Under the pieces are notes generated by a model, which made no database searches, was not told the DNA's origin, and was given only the letters and a program-made list of their open reading frames with translations. Position numbers and translations under genes: made by a program. From Moritella dasanensis ArB 0140 (lineage in GTDB: Bacteria > Pseudomonadota > Gammaproteobacteria > Enterobacterales > Moritellaceae), in assembly GCF_000276805.1 (NCBI RefSeq), contig NZ_AKXQ01000020.1, positions 23,100 through 87,099 on the forward strand: a DNA stretch of 64,000 nt, written 5' to 3'. Positions 56,148-64,000 of this stretch are shown piece after piece (the stretch's first letter is position 1; each line of letters opens with the position of its first letter).

Positions 56148-57131
56148 GTGTTAGCCATGATGATAATGCTTTTTCCGTTAATCAAACAATCACATGCAAA
56201 TCAATTAGCGCAACCGCTATCACTGGCGCCACAACAACAGAAATTCTTTTCACTGAAAGAATTAAAAAGTGCCGATAAAAAAGAGCTTATGCCTTTGGAA
56301 TATGTGCAAGCGAGTGATAATACCGCATTGGCGTTTAGGGCTTATCGTCCATTACAACCTAAAGCAATTTTAATTTTTTATCATGGCGCCGGTGCCCACA
56401 GTGGACTTTCTTATAATCATATTGGAGTGGGCTTAAGAGATGAATTTGACATAGCCGTATATACACCAGATTTAAGAGGCCATGGACGTTCAGGTGGTGA
56501 CCGAGGTGATGCGCCCAGTGATGAGCAAGTTTGGTTAGATATTAACACGCTGGTAAAACACGCCCGTGTTCAGTATCCAAACCTGCCGCTCTTTTTAGGT
56601 GGCCATTCAGCAGGAGCGGGCCTTGCACTTAACTATTCCAGCTGGGAACAAAAAGCTCCCATTGACGGTTATGTATTTATTGCCCCCTATTTTGGTTTTC
56701 GTTCAGAAACAAGTCACGATAAAGATAAAAATGACGGTTACGAATTTTCTCAAGTCAACGTGACAGATTTTGTCATAAACAGCATGAGTGGCGGACTTTT
56801 TTCTGGTCATGCAAAAGCGGTTAAATTCAATTTCCCCGCCAACGTTTTAGCAAAAAATCCTGAAATAGTGGCATTTAATACTGTCAATATGTCGAATGCA
56901 GTCACGCCCTCTTCGCCGGATACACAATTATCGGCATTACCGCAATTTGGGCTATGGATTGGCGATAAAGACGAAGCATTTGACCCTATAAAAGTTACCC
57001 AATTTGCGCAAAAAAATAGTAAAAATACCACCAGCAAAGAAATAATAACCGTTAAAGATAATAACCATTTTTCTATTATCATTACAGCATCAACATTCAT
57101 TGGCCCTTGGATAACAAGCGTTATCAAGTAA
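56133..57131 (+). CDS. Serine hydrolase, monoacylglycerol-lipase-like
   Basis: About 332 residues with a signal peptide (MKISYVLAMMIMLFPLIKQS). The alpha/beta-hydrolase motifs are FYHGAGAHSGL, YTPDLRGHGRSGGDRGD, the nucleophile elbow GGHSAGAGL, and NNHFSI with the likely catalytic His. It would act in the periplasm or outside on lipid or ester substrates. AAAGGA lies 6 bases before the ATG at 56133; two more ATGs precede it. A decayed copy of this gene start exists at 54011-54067. Confidence 0.85.
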   Translation: MKISYVLAMMIMLFPLIKQSHANQLAQPLSLAPQQQKFFSLKELKSADKKELMPLEYVQASDNTALAFRAYRPLQPKAILIFYHGAGAHSGLSYNHIGVGLRDEFDIAVYTPDLRGHGRSGGDRGDAPSDEQVWLDINTLVKHARVQYPNLPLFLGGHSAGAGLALNYSSWEQKAPIDGYVFIAPYFGFRSETSHDKDKNDGYEFSQVNVTDFVINSMSGGLFSGHAKAVKFNFPANVLAKNPEIVAFNTVNMSNAVTPSSPDTQLSALPQFGLWIGDKDEAFDPIKVTQFAQKNSKNTTSKEIITVKDNNHFSIIITASTFIGPWITSVIK

Positions 57132-57172
57132 TTCGGAACATCAAGTAAAGAGCTAAATAGCAACATAGATAT

Positions 57173-58789
57173 TTAAACTTTGAAATACTTTAACTGGCCG
57201 TAAAGAACCTCTGAGGTCACAGCCAGTGATTGGCTCTCTTCTGCCAGCATTTGCGATGCTTGTTTTACTTCATTGGCAGCAAGATGGATGATACTCACAT
57301 TTTGAGTCATTTCATTTGCGACCAAACCTTGCTGCTCTGATGCAGCTGCAATCTGCGCAACCATATCATTAGAGCGGATCAATTCAGAAACCATCGTTGT
57401 AAGCTGTTGTTGGGTGGCAACTGAAACACCCACACTCTCCTCCACCTTCAAATTACTGCTAGCCATAGCTTTAACCGTTCGTTCAGTACGTTCAATTAGC
57501 GCATCAATGGTTTTCTGAACTGCACTTGTTGATTGCTTAGTACGGTTGGCTAAATTTCTAACTTCATCAGCCACCACCGCAAAGCCGCGACCTTGTTCCC
57601 CTGCACGAGCGGCTTCAATGGCTGCATTTAGCGCCAGTAAATTGGTCTGTTCGGAAACCTCACTGATCACGTTCACAACGGCACTAATTTCATAGACACC
57701 CGCTTGTAACTCACGCACCAATTGATCCGCCGACGCAATGCCTTTCGAAACATCAGAGATAGTCGATGCAGTGTTTTGCATCGCGGTGCCGCTTTGCGTC
57801 GCATGATCGGTCACTAACGAGGTGCTACAAGCGGTGTTTTCCGCATTGCTGGCTACATCTTCAATCGTAGCGCTCATCTCGGTCATCGCCGAAGAAAGTA
57901 GCTCGAGCTGGATATGCTGACTGTTGACACTAACGGCTGCTTCTTCACTCGCTTGCGCAATACTTTGTGCCATGCTGGCAGACTGTTCAGCCGATTCATT
58001 AGCGGCTAATAACGTCATTTGTAACTTCTCCAGCATACGGTCAATTTCATTACTCATTTCGCCCAATTCATCTTTACGACCAGCATGTAATCTTACCGTC
58101 AAATCTCCATCCGCAATGTTATGGGTACTGGCGATCAATTTTTCCAATGGTTTAATGATATTACTGGCAATGACAAATCCCCAGCTAGCTAAGATGGCGA
58201 TCAACACTGCCGCGACAATGGCTTCTTTTAGACTGGCGGCAAGGAAGTCTTCTTGTATATCTGCAACCAAAATACCCGACCCGATAATCCACTGCCATTC
58301 AGGGTACAGCTGGACATAAGAGATTTTATCTTTCAATACATTCTGTGGACTTACCCATTGATAATCAAGAAATCCCGCTTTAGTCGTAGTGGCAATAACA
58401 CCCATTTCACGCCAATGATATTTGCCTGCACCATCTTTGAAGTCTCGGGCATTAACACCATTTAATGCTGGCTTTTTAGGATGAGAAATAACTTGCAGTT
58501 GCGGCGTTAGGATCCAAAAGTAGTTATCAGTATCGTAGCGAATACTGCTAATCGCCTTAATAGCACTTTGCTTTGCGGCTTCAACACCTAATTCATTACG
58601 TTGCTGATAATAATGGTCAAGCAAACTGACTGCCACTTCAACTTGCGCGCTCAGTTTGCTCTCACGCTCAATCAAAGAAGACTTTCTCTGCTCATTAAGA
58701 TTGTAGATACAAGCCGCGATCAAAAGTAATGCGGAAAAGATAACGAGGGATAATAATTTGTATTTAATTGATAAATCGCTTAATTTCAT
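57173..58789 (-). CDS. Methyl-accepting chemotaxis protein, sCache type
   Basis: The 538-residue receptor has a first helix near 11-30 and a periplasmic sCache_2-like domain ([33 protein letters not shown]). The second helix lies near 188-208, followed by a standard HAMP domain ([11 protein letters not shown]) and the signalling tip [20 protein letters not shown]. There is no C-terminal pentapeptide. It converges with the hydrolase gene. Confidence 0.94.
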   Translation of the reverse strand: MKLSDLSIKYKLLSLVIFSALLLIAACIYNLNEQRKSSLIERESKLSAQVEVAVSLLDHYYQQRNELGVEAAKQSAIKAISSIRYDTDNYFWILTPQLQVISHPKKPALNGVNARDFKDGAGKYHWREMGVIATTTKAGFLDYQWVSPQNVLKDKISYVQLYPEWQWIIGSGILVADIQEDFLAASLKEAIVAAVLIAILASWGFVIASNIIKPLEKLIASTHNIADGDLTVRLHAGRKDELGEMSNEIDRMLEKLQMTLLAANESAEQSASMAQSIAQASEEAAVSVNSQHIQLELLSSAMTEMSATIEDVASNAENTACSTSLVTDHATQSGTAMQNTASTISDVSKGIASADQLVRELQAGVYEISAVVNVISEVSEQTNLLALNAAIEAARAGEQGRGFAVVADEVRNLANRTKQSTSAVQKTIDALIERTERTVKAMASSNLKVEESVGVSVATQQQLTTMVSELIRSNDMVAQIAAASEQQGLVANEMTQNVSIIHLAANEVKQASQMLAEESQSLAVTSEVLYGQLKYFKV

Positions 58790-59194
58790 ATTTTATCGCT
58801 TTCACAATTTGACCAGTCAACAGATCAGTAACAGATTGCCAACCAGTACCCAACAAGGGGTAACATATTATCAACAAATAAGACTGGGCTTATGATCTAC
58901 ATCAATATTCAGCATGATAAGTTACGCTAAGCATATGAAATAAATACAATCTAATAAAATATTTATGGCAATACAGGTTCTAGTTCAGTCGTAGGTATGA
59001 TCCCCACGGGGTAGATTTAAAATAATCACTGAAAACATCGATCAAGATGTGACGGGGGGCACAATGAACACTCTCAGTCTATATCTGACAACCCCCATCC
59101 ATAATAAAAATATGCCATTACTATAGATATAGTATATTTTACATATGGGCAGTGGCTACATACACTTACTCTTTCTTTCAAAGGAGTGATAATA
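58790..59194. other. Long promoter region between a chemoreceptor and an MBL hydrolase
   Basis: I find no gene in these 405 bases. CCCCACGGGG (58999-59008) is a short palindrome-like hairpin. The region must hold the divergent promoters for the receptor and the hydrolase; AAAGGAG precedes the latter's ATG by 9 bases. Confidence 0.5.
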
Positions 59195-60076
59195 ATGAAA
59201 AATATGGGTATTGTTTTAATCATGGCCAGTACGCTGGTTTGCAGTTTCAACGTAATAGCGGCCAAGGCCAATTTCTCGGTCATCAATACCGGACAATCGG
59301 CTGGCAGTTCTGAAGGGCTTATTGTCTCGGGTGGGGAATGGTTTAAAAAACGTCAGCTGGTGCACAACGCAGTACTCATTCAACATGAGCGAGGCGATTT
59401 ATTAATTGATACCGGCCTTGGCAGAAACGTAGATGACCAAGTCGCGGTGATGGGTTGGCTGGATCAGCAGTTATTAGCTTACACAAAAGCCGTACCAGCG
59501 GTCGATCAATTGCAGCAACAGGGTTATGATTTTAGCCGCTTAAAAGCCATTATACCGACCCATTTACATTGGGATCATGCCTCAGGCATTGAAGATTTCA
59601 AACGCTTTAATACACCGATATGGGTGCAGAAAGAAGAATTGGAAACCGCCAAAAAACATGCGCCACCCGCTTTTATTCAAAGCCAATTTGATGATCCCGC
59701 GATAAACTGGCATTTCATCTCATTAAATAACACCCGTAAATTAGGTTTTGCAGCTAGCTTAGACGTGTTTGATGATGGCTCGGTCATCTTGCTCGATATG
59801 GCTGGTCATACCCACGGTCAGATCGGAGTATTGGTAAATAACGAATATCTGTTTATTGGCGATAGCACATGGGCAATCGCAGGGGTAAACAATAATGTTG
59901 GCCGCAGCGCATTAGTGAAATGGTTAATGGATCTCAATTACGATCAGCAGAAATCAGATGACCTGGTTGAAACCTTGCATCAGTTGACCATCGAAAATAA
60001 AAAATTAGTCATTGTTCCCGCGCATGATGAAGACGTAGCGGCTACATTACCGCGCTATCCTGAATTTTTAATGTGA
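59195..60076 (+). CDS. Periplasmic metallo-beta-lactamase-fold hydrolase
   Basis: About 293 residues with a signal peptide ending NVIAAKA. The metal-binding motif HLHWDHASG, GHTHGQIG, GDSTWA and VPAHDED follow in the order of MBL-fold enzymes. The spacing resembles the N-acyl-homoserine lactonase-like subgroup, but no lactonase specificity can be inferred. The ATG at 59195 has AAAGGAG upstream. A LysR gene follows after 99 bases on the same strand. Confidence 0.87.
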   Translation: MKNMGIVLIMASTLVCSFNVIAAKANFSVINTGQSAGSSEGLIVSGGEWFKKRQLVHNAVLIQHERGDLLIDTGLGRNVDDQVAVMGWLDQQLLAYTKAVPAVDQLQQQGYDFSRLKAIIPTHLHWDHASGIEDFKRFNTPIWVQKEELETAKKHAPPAFIQSQFDDPAINWHFISLNNTRKLGFAASLDVFDDGSVILLDMAGHTHGQIGVLVNNEYLFIGDSTWAIAGVNNNVGRSALVKWLMDLNYDQQKSDDLVETLHQLTIENKKLVIVPAHDEDVAATLPRYPEFLM

Positions 60077-60175
60077 CCTTTAATTCGGTTCACACGTCGT
60101 ACTATTCTCACATCGTAAAGTACGCACGTAATAACCGTCGCACGTAGTAAATCGTAAATAGTAAAAGAGGTATTC

Positions 60176-61063
60176 GTGGATTTAAAATCGTTAAAATATT
60201 TTGTTGCCGCGGTCGATTCCGGCAGTATCACAGCAGCATCAAAACAGTGTTTTGTTGCTCAGCCGTCTATCACTATCGCCATTAACAAATTGGAGGCGGA
60301 GTTTGATACAGTGCTATTAACGCGCCATAAAAAAGGCGTAACGCCGACGTCTGCAGGGCAGCAGTTTTATCAACACAGCAAAGCCTTGTTAAATCAAGCT
60401 GGGTCGATGTTCGCGTATTTTAATCCACAGCAATCACGGCAAACCGTCACTGTCGCCGTACAGGCAGATATTAGTGTGGTGTATTTAAAACGGTTGATGT
60501 CGCAACTGCAACAACATTGTCCGCAATGGTTGCTACATTTAACCAGCGATAGTACCGCCGATATTTATTTAGGCAGCGATTGCCAAGACATTAATTTAAG
60601 TAACGACAGTAAGAACATTCATTTAAACAACGATAACAAGCACAGTGTAACGACATTCCGCCCGTTATGGCGAGATCAGTACTATTTAATAATTCCTAAC
60701 AATCATGCACTCGCTTTTAAAACCCATGTCACATTAGATCAACTGCAAGGCATCGCGATGATTGAACGTAGACAGTGCAAAAAAGTGAGTATATTGATGG
60801 GTCACATGCGTGAATTGCAGATTGAGCGCGTGGCATCCGTTGATACCGAAGAATGGGCGCTGGCATTGGTAGAGCAACAAATAGGGCTTTTACTCGCCCC
60901 ACTCACCACCGAGCAACTTGAACATGAAAACTACACCGCAATCCCCATTTCAAACATTGCCGGGGTTGAAAAAACAGAGCGTCAAGTGGGTATCACGTTA
61001 GCTGCTCATCGTTTACAGCAGCCCGATTTCATGACGTTAATAAATCTGTTTTCCCAACGCTAA
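60176..61063 (+). CDS. LysR-family regulator with an internal Asn/Asp-rich repeat
   Basis: The 295-residue protein begins with GTG (AGAGG upstream) and has the wHTH FVAAVDSGSITAASKQCFVA, PSITIAINKLEAEFD. In the effector domain, residues ~138-155 contain an imperfect repeat, DINLSNDSKNIHLNNDNK, encoded by two ~27-base copies (60588-60641), which looks like a recent tandem duplication. It follows the MBL gene. Confidence 0.9.
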   Translation: MDLKSLKYFVAAVDSGSITAASKQCFVAQPSITIAINKLEAEFDTVLLTRHKKGVTPTSAGQQFYQHSKALLNQAGSMFAYFNPQQSRQTVTVAVQADISVVYLKRLMSQLQQHCPQWLLHLTSDSTADIYLGSDCQDINLSNDSKNIHLNNDNKHSVTTFRPLWRDQYYLIIPNNHALAFKTHVTLDQLQGIAMIERRQCKKVSILMGHMRELQIERVASVDTEEWALALVEQQIGLLLAPLTTEQLEHENYTAIPISNIAGVEKTERQVGITLAAHRLQQPDFMTLINLFSQR

Positions 61064-61090
61064 CGGGGTGAATAACAGCTAAAACATGAC

Positions 61091-61107
61091 GCCTAGTTTG
61101 ACTAGGC
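61091..61107 (-). terminator. Terminator at the marC 3' end
   Basis: GCCTAGT (61091-61097) pairs with ACTAGGC (61101-61107). On the minus strand it overlaps the marC stop codon and is followed by a T-rich stretch. On the plus strand it also lies just after the LysR gene. Confidence 0.55.
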
Positions 61108-61725
61108 GCTGGTGAGTGAACTCATCACTTCCGTTACGCCACCAATGAGCATTTGCATACCAATCACAGCCAAAATTAGTCCCATCAGGCGGGTCACAAT
61201 ACTAAGACCACTTTCTCCTATTGCCGATATAATCTTTGACGAAAAAATAAAGCACACAAAAGTAATCAGACATAACACCGCAAATGCGGCCACGGTAATG
61301 ATAATTTCACTCCAGCCACCAGCAGATGAATAATTCATTGCGGTTGCGATAGTACCAGGTCCGGCAAGAAGTGGGACTGCGAGCGGAGATACAGCAATGT
61401 CTGCGTCATCACTTTCTTCTGCGGTATGTAACTTCGAGCTTTTACCTTGCAGCATATGATAACCGACCAGAAATACCAAAATACCGCCAGTAATGCGTAA
61501 TGCAGGCAACGTAATACCAAAGAGATGGAATATTGATTTACCCAAAATAGAAAACAGTACGATGATAATAAAGGTGATCGTGAGCGATTTAATAGCCACC
61601 TTCATTTGTTTCGCTTTACCCATTGATCCTGTTAGGCCAGCAAACACAGTCGTATTTGCAATTGGATTCATAATGGCAAAAAAGGCCATAAACACGGTCA
61701 AGGCATGTTCAAGTAATTGACTCAT
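61102..61725 (-). CDS. MarC-family membrane protein
   Basis: The 207-residue protein has about six helices. FMAFFAIMNPIANTTVFAGL, LRITGGILVFLVGYHML, PLAVPLLAGPGTIATAM and LSIVTRLMGLILAVIGMQML are typical of the MarC/YhgN family. The family's role is unclear; MarC is not needed for multiple antibiotic resistance in E. coli. It converges on the LysR gene. Confidence 0.92.
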   Translation of the reverse strand: MSQLLEHALTVFMAFFAIMNPIANTTVFAGLTGSMGKAKQMKVAIKSLTITFIIIVLFSILGKSIFHLFGITLPALRITGGILVFLVGYHMLQGKSSKLHTAEESDDADIAVSPLAVPLLAGPGTIATAMNYSSAGGWSEIIITVAAFAVLCLITFVCFIFSSKIISAIGESGLSIVTRLMGLILAVIGMQMLIGGVTEVMSSLTSA

Positions 61726-62035
61726 TTATCTTATTCCTTGGTAAGTTAACGATATGGGTCGCACTAATGCGGACATTCACTATACCAGAGCCAATTAGCA
61801 GTGACGATGCAATAATAAGCCATATAAATTTTTATGCTTCGATATTATTGATACGTTATTTACCTGTAGCTCAGTGCTAACGATTACGGTATTACAATCC
61901 CGAACCAGAGGTTGAATTTATAGATCGTATGTAATACATACAATTTGACCACAAAATAAAAAGTCATTTACAATAAACATGTTTATTCATATGCTGTAAG
62001 CGTTAATCCGTTCTCATAGTAGAAGTTGTTAAGTT

Positions 62036-62179
62036 ATGTACTCAAGCTTATTTGCACATACAGTTAATAAACACTTAACATCGACCCAGGTTGTATACCA
62101 CTGTGCCGACTCATCAACTATGCCGATAAAACAACAAACACAAATTATTACCGCTATTATTCTAGTGATTATTCACTAG
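62036..62179 (+). CDS. Ile/Leu/Val-rich leader peptide upstream of brnQ
   Basis: The 47-codon ORF (62036-62179), or the 19-codon version from ATG 62120, ends IITAIILVIIH-stop. Eight of its last eleven residues are Ile, Leu or Val, including a CTA Leu codon. The pattern is that of amino-acid-biosynthesis leader peptides, where a starved ribosome stalls at these codons. Neither start has a strong Shine-Dalgarno sequence. It is followed at once by overlapping hairpins (62180-62214), and brnQ begins 163 bases after its stop. Function as an attenuator is inferred. Confidence 0.6.
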   Translation: MYSSLFAHTVNKHLTSTQVVYHCADSSTMPIKQQTQIITAIILVIIH

Positions 62180-62214
62180 GCTGGCGGGTACTCTTCCGTC
62201 AGCTTTGCTGACGG
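62180..62214 (+). promoter_or_regulatory. Mutually exclusive hairpins of the brnQ leader
   Basis: GCTGGCGG (62180-62187) can pair with CCGTCAGC (62196-62203, one G-T). The same CCGTCAGC can instead pair perfectly with GCTGACGG (62207-62214), and this stem can be extended. A ribosome stalled on the Ile codons would cover the first strand and favour the second hairpin. No T-run follows, so control might be by Rho or by translation rather than an intrinsic terminator. Confidence 0.6.
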
Positions 62215-62342
62215 GGGATACTATGCATTCACATATCTTCTTTCAGTAAACCTGCGGAACCAAGTTCCATCATGGATTTATAGTTCATTGCGTAAACACT
62301 GCCAATGATTGTCTATAACCTTAACTTTTGCAGGTACTACAT

Positions 62343-63668
62343 TTGAAAACACAAGACATCTTAGTTATCGGTCTTATGACCTTCGCCCTCTTTCTCGGTG
62401 CAGGCAACTTGATTTTCCCTCCAGCAATGGGCCTTGATGCTGGCACATCATTACCTTCAGCCATGGGCGGTTTCTTGATCACAGCGGTCGGATTACCAGC
62501 ATTTACCATCATAGTATTAGGCCGTATTGGCGATCTTAATAATTTAACCAAAGCATTACCAAATTGGCTAGGAACCACATTTTGGATTTTACTTTTTACC
62601 GCCATTGGGCCTGCGTTTGGCATGCCAAGAGCAGTGACAGTGGCTTATGAAATGGGTATCAAGCCATTTTTTAAAAGCGATCATCTGCTGCTTTTTTCTA
62701 TCATTTTTTCTGCTATCACCCTGTTGCTGGCTTTCAAGCCTGGTAATCTTGTTTACTATATCGGCAAAATAATAACACCAGCCTTACTCCTACTGTTATG
62801 CGGGTTAGGGCTAGCGGCATTTATTCATCCATTAAGTCTACCAGCCGCCCCCTATGGCGATTACCAACATAGCGCAGTCACCAGTGGCCTGATTCAAGGT
62901 TATATGACCATGGACGCCATTGCTGCGGTGGGTTTTGGTTGGGTCATTATTCAGGCGATCAAAAGCAAAGGCGTCACCAGCCAACAAGGTATTGCATCGA
63001 GTGCAGTGAAGATTGCCGTTATATACGCTGTATTAATGGCTGCTTGTTATGTCGTGATGGGTTATGTCGGCGCAACATCGACGGCGATTGCAGAGCACGG
63101 TACTAATGGTAGCGTGATCCTAACGCGCTATGTCGCAGCAGCATTTGGTCAATATGGCCAGTTCTTTCTTGCCGCTATTATCATCATGGCTTGTTTAACA
63201 ACAACTGTGGGTCTAACCAATGCCTGTGCTGAATATTACCAAGATACTTTTAACGCCTCATTTTCTTTGACGGCAACAATCATTGTTGTTCTCACCGGGA
63301 TCATTGCAAATTTTGGGCTCGACCAGATACTAACCGTTAGCCTACCCGCTATTTTAATATTATGTCCGATTGCACTCGCGCTCACATTAGCTTCTTTTAC
63401 AGCGTCAATATTCACCGTATCACGCCTTACGCATTGCAGTATGCTCATCACCGCAACCTTGTTTGGTATCCTCGATGCGATCAATATTTTAGGTAATATG
63501 CCACTCGAATTTAATCTATTATTTATTGAAAACCTGCCACTTTACAATGCCCATGCAAGTTGGTTGCTACCCTCGCTATTAATGCTCATGACGACGGCGT
63601 TCATTGGCCGAACTTCCGCAGTTGAAAATAGATTTGGTTATGTCGATTATCGATTAGATAGACACTAA
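62343..63668 (+). CDS. brnQ: Branched-chain amino acid transporter BrnQ (LIVCS family)
   Basis: About 441 residues with 12 helices. MTFALFLGAGNLIFPPAMGL near the N-terminus is the LIVCS signature, and FGMPRAVTVAYEMGI follows. It imports Leu, Ile and Val with Na+ or H+. The start is probably TTG at 62343 (AGG 8 bases upstream), giving MKTQDILVIG; TTG 62328 is also possible. An Ile-rich leader peptide lies upstream. The right-hand region continues with a hairpin. Confidence 0.9.
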   Translation: MKTQDILVIGLMTFALFLGAGNLIFPPAMGLDAGTSLPSAMGGFLITAVGLPAFTIIVLGRIGDLNNLTKALPNWLGTTFWILLFTAIGPAFGMPRAVTVAYEMGIKPFFKSDHLLLFSIIFSAITLLLAFKPGNLVYYIGKIITPALLLLLCGLGLAAFIHPLSLPAAPYGDYQHSAVTSGLIQGYMTMDAIAAVGFGWVIIQAIKSKGVTSQQGIASSAVKIAVIYAVLMAACYVVMGYVGATSTAIAEHGTNGSVILTRYVAAAFGQYGQFFLAAIIIMACLTTTVGLTNACAEYYQDTFNASFSLTATIIVVLTGIIANFGLDQILTVSLPAILILCPIALALTLASFTASIFTVSRLTHCSMLITATLFGILDAINILGNMPLEFNLLFIENLPLYNAHASWLLPSLLMLMTTAFIGRTSAVENRFGYVDYRLDRH

Positions 63669-63680
63669 AACTCCAAGTGT

Positions 63681-63722
63681 TAGTCGCGCTAAAGTTGAGC
63701 ACTCGGCTTTGGCGCGCGATTA
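63681..63722 (+). terminator. Hairpin after brnQ
   Basis: TAGTCGCGC...AAAG pairs with CTTT...GCGCGCGATTA (63681-63722), with short bulges. It lies 12 bases after the brnQ stop. The T-tract is absent, so the terminator may be Rho-independent only weakly. Confidence 0.45.
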
Positions 63723-63946
63723 AAGCCAACGCCTATACTACCGTTCTACTACCGTCCTAAGACCGTTCTACGAGGATCTGCATGAACGACATACTAGGGT
63801 TCATATTTTATCTTTGTTGCAAAAAGACGGCGATATTACAAGTGTAGATTGTACTTATAACTTATTGAATTTTGTAAATGTAATCATGACCTCGGTATTA
63901 AAGGATTTAATCTTTCGGAGTAAGTGCCGCATTAGCAGCAAAAGGC
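63723..63946. other. Intergenic region near the right edge
   Basis: There is no supported gene. A 22-codon ORF starts at 63781 after GAGG (63772-63775) but has no recognisable content. ACCGTTCTAC-like short repeats occur at 63740-63772. Confidence 0.35.
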
Positions 63947-64000
63947 ATGGGAGTTGGCGCAGCAATGGCAATGGCATTGGGTATTGGTATTGGTATTGGT
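63947..64000 (+). CDS. Possible partial Gly/Ala/Ile-rich hydrophobic protein (runs off the edge)
   Basis: The open frame reads MGVGAAMAMALGIGIGIG to the window edge, with an upstream stop at 63908. It is hydrophobic and glycine-rich, reminiscent of ATP-synthase c-type proteolipids, but too little is visible to name it. No good ribosome site fits. The ATTGGT repeat itself could be simple-sequence DNA. Confidence 0.2.
   Translation, partial: MGVGAAMAMALGIGIGIG

Noticed and set aside
63781..63849. 22-codon ORF after brnQ
   Set aside because: Good ribosome site but no content or conservation that can be judged from the sequence.

Overview
The window looks like chromosome of a marine, Vibrio/Moritella-like gammaproteobacterium. 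I infer this from the roughly 40% G+C, the GbpA-type chitin-binding LPMO, three chemoreceptors, c-di-GMP proteins, an MSHA-like prepilin, and many transporter genes each next to its own LysR or AraC regulator. I see no rRNA, tRNA, CRISPR array or intact IS transposase. The species assignment is inference; no search was run.

Layout. 1-1.4 kb: right end of a probable phosphonate cluster (partial gamma-butyrobetaine-hydroxylase-like dioxygenase and a 2-aminoethylphosphonate-type binding protein). 1.5-5.6 kb: chemoreceptor, ureidoglycolate-lyase-like cupin, an unknown protein and a DUF3859 protein. 5.7-10.1 kb: a tight four-gene signalling operon (XRE regulator, REC-EAL phosphodiesterase, small Hpt-like protein, hybrid histidine kinase), transcribed away from gbpA (10.5 kb). 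12-20 kb: cytochrome b561, ArsR, DUF2237, hydrolase, Lrp with a GATE-domain membrane protein, ChaN lipoprotein, yqfB-rsuA-LysR, and metB followed by a heptamer array. 20-24 kb: PACE exporter, three tandem paralogous lipoproteins, a VirK/YbjX protein, GNAT, and a MITE-like element. 24-41 kb: exporters and oxidoreductases with local regulators (AraC-azlCD, LysR/MFS, LysE, 2OG oxygenase, MsrA-like, YceI-like, LysR/OYE, NimR/NimT-like, tag, prepilin, DUF2955/HlyD/LysR). 41.7-48 kb: radical SAM protein, chemoreceptor, xanthine permease and 8-oxoguanine deaminase. 48-53 kb: CHASE-PAS-GAF-PAS-GGDEF-EAL protein, glutamine amidotransferase and AraC. 53.9-57 kb: an AT-rich, rearranged patch with repeats, a 40-residue CxxC protein, a phage CII-like regulator, AraC-GyrI and a lipase-like hydrolase. 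57-64 kb: chemoreceptor, metallo-beta-lactamase-fold hydrolase, LysR, MarC, and BrnQ preceded by an Ile-rich leader peptide.

The strongest unannotated signals are these: the Ile/Leu/Val-rich leader peptide with mutually exclusive hairpins before brnQ; an intrinsic-terminator hairpin just before the 8-oxoguanine deaminase start; the split phosphorelay/c-di-GMP operon; three different tandem repeats that each contain a stop codon; a MITE with a possible CTAT target duplication at the azlD stop; and the duplicated blocks around the CII-like gene.
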